Below are positions 44,481 to 54,574 of a stretch of DNA of 64,000 nucleotides, piece after piece. The notes beneath the pieces are model-generated. The model ran no database searches, was not told the DNA's origin, and saw only the letters and a program-made list of their open reading frames with translations. The DNA comes from Acidobacteriota bacterium. Its GTDB lineage: Bacteria; Acidobacteriota; Vicinamibacteria; Vicinamibacterales; CAVVIG01. A program made the translations under genes and the position numbers. The stretch spans positions 372,001-436,000 of the forward strand of contig QHWB01000052.1 in assembly GCA_003222395.1 (NCBI GenBank). Direction: 5' to 3'. Position 1 is the first letter of the stretch; every line of letters begins with the position of its first letter.

Positions 44481-45148
44481 CACGATACCCGGACCAGGTG
44501 CCGATGGGTCAGCTCGAATCGAATTGGAAACTTCGATGCGAGCTGCGCGCTGTGCGTCACGACGATCAGGATCGCATTCTGACGGCGGTGGAGATCGACG
44601 AGCAGCGATGCGACATTCTCGGCGGCGGCGTGATCGAGGTTCCCGGTCGGCTCGTCGCACAGCAGCAGCCGCGGGCTCCGGATCAGCGCCCGCGCGATCG
44701 CCACGCGCTGCCGCTCGCCGCCCGACAGCTCGCCTGGCCGATGGTCGATCCGATCGCCGAGCCCGATCTGATCGACGAGCCACCGCGCGCGGGCGAGATG
44801 GTCGTCAGCAGAGCGCGCGACCAGCGTCGGAATCAACACGTTTTCGAGCACGGTGCACTGCGGCAGCAAACAGTGATCCTGAAAGACGAACCCGATCGCG
44901 GTGTTGCGGAAGGCCGCCAGGTCGGCGGCGGCGAGCTGAAACGGGTTGCGTCCTTCCAACGTCACCGTGCCGGATGTCGGCGGCTCGAGCGCGCCAAGCA
45001 CGTACAGCAGCGAGCTCTTGCCGCTGCCCGATGGTCCCATTACCGCGGCCGCGTCGCCGGCGGCGAGCGTGAACGAGACGTCGGTCAGCACCGTGAGCGG
45101 CCCGCGCACGGTTGGATATTCTTTGCTGAGATTCGCGACGTGAAGCAC
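44480..45148 (-). CDS. ABC transporter ATP-binding protein (LolD/MacB type)
   Basis: This 222-residue ATPase has all canonical motifs: Walker A 'GPSGSGKSS', Q-loop '[12 protein letters not shown]', signature '[15 protein letters not shown]', Walker B '[12 protein letters not shown]' and H-loop 'VVTHS'. Its length and the 'EPTGNLD' form place it with the LolD/MacB group that partners FtsX permeases. Its stop overlaps the permease start, and only 9 bp separate it from the upstream glycosyltransferase stop, so all are on one transcript. Confidence 0.95.
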   Translation of the reverse strand: MLHVANLSKEYPTVRGPLTVLTDVSFTLAAGDAAAVMGPSGSGKSSLLYVLGALEPPTSGTVTLEGRNPFQLAAADLAAFRNTAIGFVFQDHCLLPQCTVLENVLIPTLVARSADDHLARARWLVDQIGLGDRIDHRPGELSGGERQRVAIARALIRSPRLLLCDEPTGNLDHAAAENVASLLVDLHRRQNAILIVVTHSAQLASKFPIRFELTHRHLVRVS

Positions 45149-45157
45149 GCGAACGCT

Positions 45158-46468
45158 TCAACGGGTTAAAGGTTCAAGCACCCCTTGAACCTTTTCGTAG
45201 ACCTCGAGCAATGCGTCCGCCGATCGCTGGATGCTGTAATGCTCGCGCACGCCATGGAACGCGCGCTCGCGGAGCGTCCGGGCCAGGTCGCGATCCTTCC
45301 ACAGCGCGTACAATCCGTCGGCCAGCGCCGCCGGATCGTCGGGCGCGACGAGCAGGCCGCCACCGGTCTTCTCGACAATCTCGGTGAATGCGCCGCGCCG
45401 CGGCTGCACCACCGGGACACCGCTCGCCATGGCCTCGAGCAGGAACAACCCCTTGGGTTCATCGCAGGGCGTTGGGACGGAGAGGACGTCGAGCGCGCGC
45501 AGGAACGCCAGCTTGCCGTCGCGATCGACCGCGCCACGATACGCGAACTCCCCCGCAACACCGGCCCTCTCGAGGCTGCGCTTCACGTCGGCGAGGTACG
45601 GCGCGTGTGCGCGCGAGAGATATCCGGCCGCTTCGAAACGGATCGCGGCGCCGCGTGTGCGCTGGCGGAAGAGCGCGTACGCATAGGCCAGGACGTGCAG
45701 TCCTTTCTCCGGCGCGATGCGCGCGAAATATCCCACGCGGAACGGGGTCGGGGCCGACTCCTCGGCTCTGCGCTCGTAGCCGTTCAGATTGATCCCGAGC
45801 GGCACGACCGAGATCCGGTCGGACCCGATCCCGAGCAGCCGCGACATCGTCGGCACGTAGTACTCGCTGACGGCGATGAACCGATCGATCTCCGGGACCT
45901 GCCGGCGAATCAGATCGATCGCCTTGCTGCGATACGGTTCGAGCAGGCCATCGAGGAAGAGATCCTCTCCCTGAAGCGTGCAGCAGATCGGACGATGCAG
46001 GCCGTCGCGCAACGGTCTGGCGAGGCCGATGAGCAGCGAGTTCGGCAGATTGACGATGTCGGGAACCGCTTCGTCGGCGAGCCAGTCGAGCAGCTTGTCG
46101 AACTCCTTGCGCAGCACGCCGCGATCGCCTTCGAGCATCGAGACAGTCATATCGCCGAGCAGCTTCGGATCTGTGGAAATGGACCGTCTTGCGAACGCGC
46201 GGATGACGCCCGGCGAGTCCCAGATCCGATCGAGAAACCGCGGCGTCGTGCGGAAGAGCGCCACGTGCTGCTGCAGGTAGATGCTGATGCCGCCGAACAG
46301 CACGCGCTTGCGGCTGACGTTGGCCTCGTCGGGATTCGTTGGTGTGTACAGCGGCAGGAGCGTGACATCGTGGCCGCGCGCGAGAAGCTCCACCGCCAGC
46401 GCATTGTCGCGCGAGCAGCTGCCGCAATACATCCCCGCGGCGCCAGCCGTGATCGACAGAATCTTCAT
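45158..46468 (-). CDS. Glycosyltransferase, GT4-like
   Basis: From the ATG at 46468 the 436-residue protein shows a GT-B fold of GT4 type. It has an N-terminal acceptor part ('AAGMYCGSCSRDNALAVELL', 'RGHDVTLLPLYTP'), and a donor part with 'FRVGYFARIAPEKGLHVLAY' and the E-X7-E-like block 'DEPKGLFLLEAMASGVPVVQ'. Like its family, it should use a nucleotide sugar and act at the inner face of the membrane. Its start overlaps the aldehyde dehydrogenase stop (ATGA). Placement between an acyl-processing pair and an exporter suggests glycosylation of a lipid-like product. The N-terminal Cys pair (CGSC) is typical of a subset often found in this phylum. Confidence 0.9.
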   Translation of the reverse strand: MKILSITAGAAGMYCGSCSRDNALAVELLARGHDVTLLPLYTPTNPDEANVSRKRVLFGGISIYLQQHVALFRTTPRFLDRIWDSPGVIRAFARRSISTDPKLLGDMTVSMLEGDRGVLRKEFDKLLDWLADEAVPDIVNLPNSLLIGLARPLRDGLHRPICCTLQGEDLFLDGLLEPYRSKAIDLIRRQVPEIDRFIAVSEYYVPTMSRLLGIGSDRISVVPLGINLNGYERRAEESAPTPFRVGYFARIAPEKGLHVLAYAYALFRQRTRGAAIRFEAAGYLSRAHAPYLADVKRSLERAGVAGEFAYRGAVDRDGKLAFLRALDVLSVPTPCDEPKGLFLLEAMASGVPVVQPRRGAFTEIVEKTGGGLLVAPDDPAALADGLYALWKDRDLARTLRERAFHGVREHYSIQRSADALLEVYEKVQGVLEPLTR

Positions 46469-47889
46469 AAATCGGCAGACTGAAATGCTCGCGCGCGGAA
46501 CAGGAATTCGACGAGGTTCCCTTCGTGTGGTTGCAGCCAGTTCAACTGAGTCGTCGGCACCGGCCCCAGGTTCAGCCGATCGATGTGGACGGCGTCGAGC
46601 AGCGACCGGCGGAACGCGCCATTGCAGGTGATCGCGCTGCAGACCAGCGTCGGGCCAATCGCATCGAGCATCGTGCGCTCGGGGCACTGCACGACGGTCA
46701 CGAACGGAAACATGTATTCCTTCCTCGCGATGGCGGCCTCCGGCGAGTCGCAGTGCACGACGGTCGGCAACAGGTAGTCCGCCCTGTCCTCTTTGATGAG
46801 GCGCGCATCTCCGCGGTGCTGCGCGGTGACGTCGGTGACGCCGGACGTCTGCAGGTCGGCGTCAATCTCCTTCGAGATTGCATCAGCGACGCCGGGCACG
46901 GTAAACGCGGCGAGGCTCGACTCGGGATGATCGGGAGGCAACGGACGCACGGCCACGACCCTGCGCGCCAGCGCATCGGCGATGTCGCGGGTGTGACGGC
47001 TCGCCCAGATGCCCGAGCAGTTGATGCAGCTGCGCCCGCTGTTGAGCAGCACACTGTCGACCATGACGTCGAGGAACTGTTCCCAGCGATCGACCTGATC
47101 GTCGCCGATCAGGATCTTCGAGAAACCGGGACCGTGCGCCTGGACGGCGGGATTGCCGCGATAGCGATCCACCGTTGCGGTGCCGCCAAAGATCAAGCTG
47201 CGCCCGCAGCTCTCGAGCACCGCCGCACCGACGTCGCCCTGGCCGGGGTACACCGAGATCGCCTCGCGCGGAATCCCGGCCTCGCAGAACGCCTCGGCCA
47301 TGCGGTACGGCGTCCATGGCTCCTGAGGGCCGGGCTTGAGCACGAGTCCGATTTGCAGCGGAATGACCGGCAGCCACAGCGTGTGCACGCCGGGCGAGTT
47401 CGAGGGCAGCACCAGACCGACGACGGGACTCTGCGGCTGGTAGCTGACGGGGACGCCGCGCTCTTCGCCGTGGCCGCGCGTCAGGATGTCGAACTGCAGA
47501 CCGCGCGTCAGCGACGTCAGGATGCCGCGCATTTCCGCGAGCACGAACGAATTCTTCTTCATGTTCGCGCGGCACATGCGCTCGGGCAGGCCGGTCGACG
47601 CCGATTGCGCCCGCACGAACTCGTCCGGCGTCTGCGTGCCGTCGCCCATGGGAAGCGTGCCGTTCATGTACAGCTCGCCCGCTTTGCCGACGCGGGCGAT
47701 CAGCTCGTCGACTGGGATTTCGCGGAGCACGTCGCGCGCGCGCGACGCCTTCCGCATGTCGCGCTGGATCAGTCCGCCGTTGGCGCGGCTGACGTTTGCG
47801 ATTGGCTCGCCGGTCGCGAAATGCACCACCGGATCGACATCGAGGCTCGTGTAAGGTTGACCCCAGCGCAGAACCGGCAGATGCAGCAT
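46465..47889 (-). CDS. Aldehyde dehydrogenase superfamily protein, acylating/acyl-reductase type
   Basis: Starting at the ATG at 47889, this 474-residue protein has the ALDH fold. It has the oxyanion Asn in 'LPSNSPGVHTLW' (N164), the cofactor Lys in 'LVLKPGPQE' (K185) and the catalytic Cys in 'NSGRSCINCSG' (C288). The general-base Glu of hydrolytic enzymes is missing: the 'ELGGK' position reads 'HGPGFSK'. That loss is a hallmark of acylating ALDHs and acyl reductases such as LuxC, which handle thioester intermediates. With the LuxE-like neighbour 17 bp upstream, reduction of an activated acyl group to an aldehyde is the likely role. The track's upstream extension is not supported. Confidence 0.82.
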   Translation of the reverse strand: MLHLPVLRWGQPYTSLDVDPVVHFATGEPIANVSRANGGLIQRDMRKASRARDVLREIPVDELIARVGKAGELYMNGTLPMGDGTQTPDEFVRAQSASTGLPERMCRANMKKNSFVLAEMRGILTSLTRGLQFDILTRGHGEERGVPVSYQPQSPVVGLVLPSNSPGVHTLWLPVIPLQIGLVLKPGPQEPWTPYRMAEAFCEAGIPREAISVYPGQGDVGAAVLESCGRSLIFGGTATVDRYRGNPAVQAHGPGFSKILIGDDQVDRWEQFLDVMVDSVLLNSGRSCINCSGIWASRHTRDIADALARRVVAVRPLPPDHPESSLAAFTVPGVADAISKEIDADLQTSGVTDVTAQHRGDARLIKEDRADYLLPTVVHCDSPEAAIARKEYMFPFVTVVQCPERTMLDAIGPTLVCSAITCNGAFRRSLLDAVHIDRLNLGPVPTTQLNWLQPHEGNLVEFLFRARAFQSADL

Positions 47890-47906
47890 GGTCGTCGCGG
47901 CGCAGG

Positions 47907-49022
<1,116 letters not shown>

Positions 49023-49056
49023 GAAAACGTAGTATAGCGCCCAGGGCGGAGACTTC

Positions 49057-50400
49057 ATGACCACGGTCCAGTCCGAAGCGACGCTGCCGCGCCTGACGAT
49101 GTCGCAGTGGCTGATCGCGATCATCGCGGCAATCGGGTTCGCCTTCGACTCGTATGTGCTGTTGATGCTGCCGCTCATCGTGCGGCCGGCGCTCATCGAG
49201 CTGCTGCACGTCGCGCCCGGCAGCCCGGCGATCAACGACTGGGCGGGCCTCATCTTCTATGTACCGGCGGTGACGGGCGGCATCTTCGGCCTGCTCGGCG
49301 GCTACTTCACGGATCTGTTCGGCCGCCGGCGCGTGCTCGTGTGGAGCATCCTGTTGTACGCGTTCTCCGCGCTGGCGTCGGGCTTTTCGACATCGGTCCA
49401 GTGGCTGCTCTTCTGGCGGTGCTGCACATTCGTCGGCGTGTGTGTCGAGTTCGTCGCCGCGGTCGCGTGGCTCTCCGAGCTGTTCCCCAATCCGAAACGG
49501 CGCGAAGCGATCGTCGGCTACACGCAGACGGTGGGATCGATCGGCGGCATCATGGTGACCGGCGCCTACTACCTCGTCGTGACGTACGGCGAGCATCTGC
49601 CGCTCGTGCGCGGCGGACACGAGGCCTGGCGCTACACGCTGATGTCGGGCGTCATTCCCGCCATCCCGCTGATCGTCATCCGGCCGTTCCTGCCCGAGTC
49701 GCCGATCTGGGAGCAGAAGAAACGCGCCGGCACGCTCAAGCGGCCGAGCTTTGCCGAGCTCTTTCAGCCGCAGTTCCGCACGACCACGATCGTCACGACG
49801 GTGATGATGGCGGCGGCGTACGCCGCCGCGTTCGGCGCGATTCAGCAGACACCGCGCATCGTGCCCGGTCTCGCTGAAGTGCGCACGCTGCCGCGGCCGG
49901 CGCAGGAGCAGATCGTCAGCGCCGTTCAGTCGTTTCAGGAATTCGGAGGGCTCGCGGGCCGGATCCTCCTCGCGTATCTCGCCGTGCACATTGTCAGCAG
50001 ACGCCGCGTGCTGCGGATCTTTCAAGTGCCCGGGCTCGTGCTCGTCCCGATCGTCTTCGCCGTGGCGGCGACGAGCAGCCTCTCGCTGCTGCAGTGGGGC
50101 ATCTTTCTGTACGGCGTCGCCACCATCGGGCAGTTCAGCTTCTGGGGCAACTATCTCCCGCGCGTGTATCCAACCTACTTGAGAGGCACCGGCGAGAGCT
50201 TCGCGGCGAATGTCGGCGGCCGCATGATCGGCACCTGCGCCGCGCTCCTGACGACGCAGCTCGCGAACGTGATGCCGGGCGCGTCGGCGCCGACGAAGCT
50301 TGCGTACGCGTCGGCGCTCGTAGGAACCGCCGCGTACGTGCTCGGACTACTGACCAGTTTCTGGCTGCCGGAACCGAAGCGCGAGGAGTTGCCCGACTAA
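49057..50400 (+). CDS. Major facilitator superfamily transporter (sugar/metabolite:H+ type)
   Basis: This 447-residue protein has about 12 membrane segments. The conserved loop between helices 2 and 3 reads 'GGYFTDLFGRRRVLVWS', and the mid-loop has 'RPFLPESPIWEQKKRAG'. The end 'LPEPKREELPD' is cytoplasmic. The 'SELFPNPKRREAIVGYTQ' and 'RVYPTYLRGTGESFAANVGG' motifs are typical of the metabolite:H+ symporter (sialate/aromatic acid-type) branch. It is transcribed away from the LuxE-like gene and may import the acid precursor or export a product. Its stop overlaps the opposing alcohol dehydrogenase remnant's stop. Confidence 0.92.
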   Translation: MTTVQSEATLPRLTMSQWLIAIIAAIGFAFDSYVLLMLPLIVRPALIELLHVAPGSPAINDWAGLIFYVPAVTGGIFGLLGGYFTDLFGRRRVLVWSILLYAFSALASGFSTSVQWLLFWRCCTFVGVCVEFVAAVAWLSELFPNPKRREAIVGYTQTVGSIGGIMVTGAYYLVVTYGEHLPLVRGGHEAWRYTLMSGVIPAIPLIVIRPFLPESPIWEQKKRAGTLKRPSFAELFQPQFRTTTIVTTVMMAAAYAAAFGAIQQTPRIVPGLAEVRTLPRPAQEQIVSAVQSFQEFGGLAGRILLAYLAVHIVSRRRVLRIFQVPGLVLVPIVFAVAATSSLSLLQWGIFLYGVATIGQFSFWGNYLPRVYPTYLRGTGESFAANVGGRMIGTCAALLTTQLANVMPGASAPTKLAYASALVGTAAYVLGLLTSFWLPEPKREELPD

Positions 50401-50700
50401 TAGGCGCGCTCGTAGAGATCGAGCGCCGCAGCCGCATCGAACGGCCGTGGATTGCACGTGCCCGTCCACTGCGTCGCGGCGTCGGCCGCGAGTGTGGCGA
50501 GTCCCTCGCGAGGCACGCCGAGATCCCGCAGTGCCGCCGGAAGACCGCCGGCTTGCCGCAGCGCCTCGAGACGCTCGGCGAGGTGTCCGGCCGGCGCGCG
50601 ATCAACGTGTCCCGCCGCGCGATCCCGCGATCGGCGACGATGAGCGTGCGCGTGAACGACAGCTCGCGCGCAAGGTCGCCAAGGCGCGCTTTGTGGTGGC
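50397..50700 (-). pseudogene. Iron-containing alcohol dehydrogenase gene with its middle deleted
   Basis: The C-terminal end of an iron-containing alcohol dehydrogenase/maleylacetate reductase is clear ('LAERLEALRQAGGLPAALRD', 'LGVPREGL', 'QWTGTCNPRPFDAAA'). About 100 bp upstream, in another frame, is the N-terminal strand ('RLGDLARELSFTRTLIVADR'). The metal-binding centre, about 250 residues with the iron-site histidines, is absent. The two ends nearly touch near 50600. This mirrors the propeller pseudogene at 40.5 kb. Confidence 0.8.
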
Positions 50701-50716
50701 CTCACCGCGCATGGCG

Positions 50717-50774
50717 CGCCAAAGCCCGAAGGCGTGACGGCCCTCGCCCGCCAAAGGCCTGAAGGCGCGACGGC
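50717..50774. repeat. Tandem direct repeat of about 25 bp
   Basis: Two adjoining units share CGCCAAAG-CC-GAAGGCG and GACGGC (50717-50741 and 50749-50774), differing at about three positions. The rest of the interval to 50897 shows nothing I can name. The units sit upstream of the membrane-propeller gene and beside the dehydrogenase remnant. Confidence 0.6.
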
Positions 50775-50897
50775 GGTCGAGATCGGAACAAGCCGTAGAC
50801 ATCCTACGTCTCAGACCTAGACGTCCCACCAAGATGACGAACATCCGGCGACGGCCGCGTGGACTCATCCTGATCTTCCGGACCCGGCGGTGGGTGG

Positions 50898-52838
50898 ATG
50901 TCTGACACGCACTCAGATCGGAATAGGGATATGTCCACTGCACAGACCGACGACTCGACTACTCGAAAACCGCTCCGGCTGTGGCCCGGCGTCATCGCCG
51001 CGGTGCTCCTTCTCTTCATGTTTGCTGTCCCTATGTTCATACCCGACACCTTTTTGTTGGGGATGATTGGTGGACTAGCCAGCGGTGTGGCGATCCTCGT
51101 GTGGTGGGTGCTCTTCAGCCGGGCGCCATGGTCCGAGCGCGTGGGCGCCATCGTCGTGATGATCGTCGCGCTGTTAGCGACATCGCGCATCGTTCATCCG
51201 TCGATTGCGAACGCGGGAATGGGCATGCTGTTGCCCATCTTCGGATTCCCGGTCCTGAGCTTCGGGTTGGTCGCCGGGACGGTGGCGAGCCGTCGCCTCT
51301 CCAGGGGCTCGCGCCGTGCCTCGATGGTCGCCGCCATCGTGCTCGCCTCCAGCGTGTTCACGCTCGTACGCACTGGCGGAATCACCGGCGACGGCGTTTC
51401 GGATCTGCACTGGCGGTGGACCAAGACTCCCGAGCAACGGCTGCTCGCCCGAGGCGGCGACGAGCCTCTCGCCCCTGCTCGAGCCGAGCCCGCGGCGCTT
51501 CCTCCCGCTCCGAAAGCTGCGGAGACGACCGACGAGCGGCTCGCGGGTCACGCGAGCGATGCGCCGATGACCCCTGCGTCGGTTCCAGCGACCGCGAAGA
51601 GTCACGAGACTCGAGTCTCTCCGGGCAGCGACGAGCCGACGGCACGATCTGGCGATCCGGTTGGGGCCAACACGGATGCCGACTGGCCGGGCTTTCGTGG
51701 ACCCGAGCGCGACGGCATCGTTCACGGCGTGCGAATCACGACCGACTGGTCTGCGTCACCGCCGGTCGAGATGTGGCGCCGGTCGATCGGACCCGGCTGG
51801 TCGTCCTTCGCGGTCCGCGGCGATCTTCTCTATACACAGGAGCAGCGCGGTGACGACGAGATCGTCGGCTGCTACAAGGTATCGACCGGTGAGCCGGTGT
51901 GGAGACACCGCGACGCGGTTCGGTTCTGGGAGTCGAATGGCGGTGCCGGTCCACGCGCGACGCCGACGCTCAGCGACGGTCGCGTCTACACGTTAGGCGC
52001 GACCGGAGTGGTAAACGCGCTGGATGCGCGCGACGGCTCGGTCATCTGGTCGCGCAATGCGGCGAGCGACACCGGCAGGAAGGTGCCGGACTGGGGTTTC
52101 GCGAGCTCGCCGCTGGTGATCGACGACCTCGTCGTCATCGCCGCCTCCGGGCAGCTGGTCGCCTACGACGTCCGCACCGGCCATCCGCGCTGGTTCGGCC
52201 CGCCCGAAGGTGGCGGCTACAGCTCGCCACATCGAATGATGATCGATGGAGTCGATCAGATCCTGCTGCTGCGGGGACGTCGCACAACCAGCGTCGCGCC
52301 GGTCGACGGCACCGTACTCTGGGAGCACTCATGGCAACCGGCCGTCAGCATCGTGCAGCCGGCTTTCGCCGCGAACGGTGACGTCCTGATCGCCGCCGGC
52401 GATGCAATGGGCGGAATGGGCGTGCGGCGCATCTCCGTCGCGCACGGATCCGCCGGGTGGACGGTCGAAGAGCGCTGGACGTCGCGCGGACTGAAGCCGT
52501 ACTTCAACGACTTCGTCGTTCACAACGGCCTTGCCTTCGGCTTCGACGGCAACATTCTCGCGTGCATCGACCTCGAGGACGGCACGCGCAAGTGGAAGGG
52601 CGGACGCTACGGCAACGGTCAGCTCGTGCTGTTGGCCGATCAAGACTTGCTGCTGGTGCTGTCCGAGGACGGCGAGCTGGCGCTCGTCGGGGCGACTCCA
52701 GACCAGTTCAGAGAGGTCGCGCGATTCCCGGTGCTCGACGGCAAGACCTGGAACCACCCGGTGCTGGTCCGCGATGTCCTGCTGGTTCGCAACGACCACG
52801 AGATGGTCGCATTCCGGGTATCTCTCGCGAACCGCTGA
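50898..52838 (+). CDS. Membrane-anchored PQQ-like propeller protein with N-terminal multi-helix domain
   Basis: The 646-residue protein begins with about five membrane helices ('WPGVIAAVLLLFMFAVPMFI', 'GMIGGLASGVAILVWWVLF', 'RVGAIVVMIVALLAT', 'LLPIFGFPVLSFGLVAGTVA', 'SMVAAIVLASSVFTLV'). A Pro/Ala-rich linker (about 190-255) follows, then a PQQ-like propeller (about 258-646: 'DWPGFRGPERDGIVHG', 'VVNALDARDGSVIWSRNAAS', 'ILACIDLEDGTRKWKGG'). The propeller should be periplasmic. The 'WPGFRGPERDG' signature links it to the secreted propellers at 28-41 kb, but here it is tethered to the inner membrane. The ATG at 50931 is an alternative start. Confidence 0.87.
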   Translation: MSDTHSDRNRDMSTAQTDDSTTRKPLRLWPGVIAAVLLLFMFAVPMFIPDTFLLGMIGGLASGVAILVWWVLFSRAPWSERVGAIVVMIVALLATSRIVHPSIANAGMGMLLPIFGFPVLSFGLVAGTVASRRLSRGSRRASMVAAIVLASSVFTLVRTGGITGDGVSDLHWRWTKTPEQRLLARGGDEPLAPARAEPAALPPAPKAAETTDERLAGHASDAPMTPASVPATAKSHETRVSPGSDEPTARSGDPVGANTDADWPGFRGPERDGIVHGVRITTDWSASPPVEMWRRSIGPGWSSFAVRGDLLYTQEQRGDDEIVGCYKVSTGEPVWRHRDAVRFWESNGGAGPRATPTLSDGRVYTLGATGVVNALDARDGSVIWSRNAASDTGRKVPDWGFASSPLVIDDLVVIAASGQLVAYDVRTGHPRWFGPPEGGGYSSPHRMMIDGVDQILLLRGRRTTSVAPVDGTVLWEHSWQPAVSIVQPAFAANGDVLIAAGDAMGGMGVRRISVAHGSAGWTVEERWTSRGLKPYFNDFVVHNGLAFGFDGNILACIDLEDGTRKWKGGRYGNGQLVLLADQDLLLVLSEDGELALVGATPDQFREVARFPVLDGKTWNHPVLVRDVLLVRNDHEMVAFRVSLANR

Positions 52839-52844
52839 CTGGAA

Positions 52845-53474
52845 TCAACGACAAGAAACAGTCGTCCGCCGGCGACGAATCAGGAGAGCGGCGAGAGCAG
52901 CGACCGGGATCACGAACCACGTCGCCGTGCCGAGTGACGTCGCGACGTCGACGTCCAGGTCGATGCCGTGCTGCTGAACATCGCGACGCTGCGACCGGAT
53001 TGCGATGGCGCGTGTGGACGGCTTCAGCGCATTGACGAGGAAAACGCCGCTCGTCGATTCGTGCATGTTCGCGTAGCGGATCCTGTGGACGCCTCTCGCC
53101 AGAGCCGTGTCGGCGAACGCTTCGAGATGGATCGTGCCCTCCCCTTCGCGAATCTCATCCCACGAGGGCGACTCGGCGCGCGTCAACGTCAGCGCGCAGG
53201 GACGATCGTCGACGCTCAGAGAGAGATCGCGAAGGACGCGGCGCGCGTAGCCTTCGATCTCGACTGGGGAGACGCGAGCGTCGCCGTCGCGATCGATCAT
53301 GGCAAAGACCTGCGCCGCGACGAGGACGCCCGGCGTCAGATCGAGCTCGACGACAACGCGATCGCGCGAGATGCCGAGGCGTGTCGCCTGAAGATATTCA
53401 TCCAGGCGATGCGCTTCCGCAGGTGCGCTGCCGGGAAGCAGGAGGCCGAGCGCCAACACGCAGATGCGCCTCAT
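52845..53474 (-). CDS. HupE/UreJ-type N-domain protein with EF-hand-like loop and C-terminal helix
   Basis: This 209-residue protein has a signal ('CVLALGLLLPGSAPAEA'). It then shows 'HRLDEYLQATRLGISRDRVV' and 'ELDLTPGVLVAAQVFAMIDR', the periplasmic N-domain also found ahead of HupE/UreJ metal transporters in Acidobacteria. An EF-hand-like loop 'DRDGDARVSPVE' could bind calcium. A C-terminal helix ('TATWFVIPVAALAALLIRRR') anchors it. The multi-spanning HupE part is missing. Its start overlaps the stop of the DUF3500 gene (ATGA), so the two are coupled. The role is unknown. Confidence 0.8.
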   Translation of the reverse strand: MRRICVLALGLLLPGSAPAEAHRLDEYLQATRLGISRDRVVVELDLTPGVLVAAQVFAMIDRDGDARVSPVEIEGYARRVLRDLSLSVDDRPCALTLTRAESPSWDEIREGEGTIHLEAFADTALARGVHRIRYANMHESTSGVFLVNALKPSTRAIAIRSQRRDVQQHGIDLDVDVATSLGTATWFVIPVAALAALLIRRRRTTVSCR

Positions 53475-54532
53475 CGCGAGACCAGCGTCGAGCCGTAATC
53501 GTTCGTCGGATCGCGGTAGATCGTGTGGATGTGATCTGTCGTTGGCGCGCTGTTGGTGCCTTGCGGCGCGTACTCGATCAGCAGGGTCGGACCCTGCACG
53601 CGAAAATACGCCTCTTTGCCGTTCGTCGTCGATCCGGCCCAGGCGAAGTACGTATCGCCAAGATTCGCTTCGATCTCTTTCATCTTGGCGGCTGCCGCCT
53701 CGTCATCGAGGATCGTCACCCATTCGCGGATCACGTCGATGAGCATGGCGCGCTGTCTCGCGCTCAGACCGGAAGCGCGGATTCCCTCGGGCTGAATCAC
53801 TTTACCGTCCTCGCCGGGTCCGAGCACGAGATTGCGGACCTGATAGTCGAGGAGCGCCTGCTTCTGCTGTGCGGCGTCGAGGGCGTTCATCAGGCCAAAC
53901 GCTTTGTCGTTCTCCCGGCCCAGCGGCCGAATCGTCTCGCCGTTCAGCGAGAACGCCGCCGGCTGGGCGCCCGTGTGCGTCGGGGTGAGTACGCTCTCAC
54001 GTCCGGCGAGCGTGACGTTGATCGCGAGGTGGTGTCCGCCGAATTGGAGCATCCATGGGTCGGTCGCCGATGGCGTACCGAGAACCGCAAGATAGAACTC
54101 GGCGCGGCCGAATCGTGTCCGGCTGCTCGCCGGCCGGGTCGGCGCCGTCGTTTCTTCGAGGCGTTGGTCCGCGTTGACGATGTTCAGGACTTTCTGATAT
54201 CCGGCGCGGCTCAGGACCGCCGCGACCAGCGCAAGGGCCGCCTGCTGTTGCGAAGGCGTCATGTCGCCGAGCTTCAACCCGTTGCGCTCGGTCGCGCCGA
54301 CCTGCATCGTGACCCCGGTGGGCAGATTCGACCAGACCGTGCGCGTCGTCTTGTTGAGCGGCAGCGTCGCTTTCGCGCGTCGACTCGGGTCGAGCGTGTT
54401 GAGGAATGCCGTGGCGGCCGCGACGCCCTTGACGGTTGCACCGCCTTCCGCCGGCAGTCGCTGATCCGTGGTGGGAGCGAGCGCACTGATTCCAAGAAAC
54501 ATCAACCCCGCGCCGACCTTGAACGCCGACAT
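53471..54532 (-). CDS. DUF3500 family protein
   Basis: This 353-residue protein has a weak N-terminal signal ('VGAGLMFLGISALAP'). Characteristic DUF3500 blocks are visible: 'LDPSRRAKATLPLNKTTRTV', 'GGHHLAINVTLAGRESVLTP', 'HTGAQPAAF', 'LIDVIREWVTILDDEAAAAK', 'FRVQGPTLLIEYAPQG' and 'DHIHTIYRDPTNDYG'. The conserved His-rich ends suggest metal binding, but no activity is established for the family. It is the first gene of a two-gene unit with the HupE-type N-domain protein and lies 42 bp beyond the end of the sigma-factor gene. It could therefore be part of the same regulon. Confidence 0.88.
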   Translation of the reverse strand: MSAFKVGAGLMFLGISALAPTTDQRLPAEGGATVKGVAAATAFLNTLDPSRRAKATLPLNKTTRTVWSNLPTGVTMQVGATERNGLKLGDMTPSQQQAALALVAAVLSRAGYQKVLNIVNADQRLEETTAPTRPASSRTRFGRAEFYLAVLGTPSATDPWMLQFGGHHLAINVTLAGRESVLTPTHTGAQPAAFSLNGETIRPLGRENDKAFGLMNALDAAQQKQALLDYQVRNLVLGPGEDGKVIQPEGIRASGLSARQRAMLIDVIREWVTILDDEAAAAKMKEIEANLGDTYFAWAGSTTNGKEAYFRVQGPTLLIEYAPQGTNSAPTTDHIHTIYRDPTNDYGSTLVSR

Positions 54533-54574
54533 CGTGCACCTCCGTACAGATCATTGGAGCGCGTCGCTCACAGT

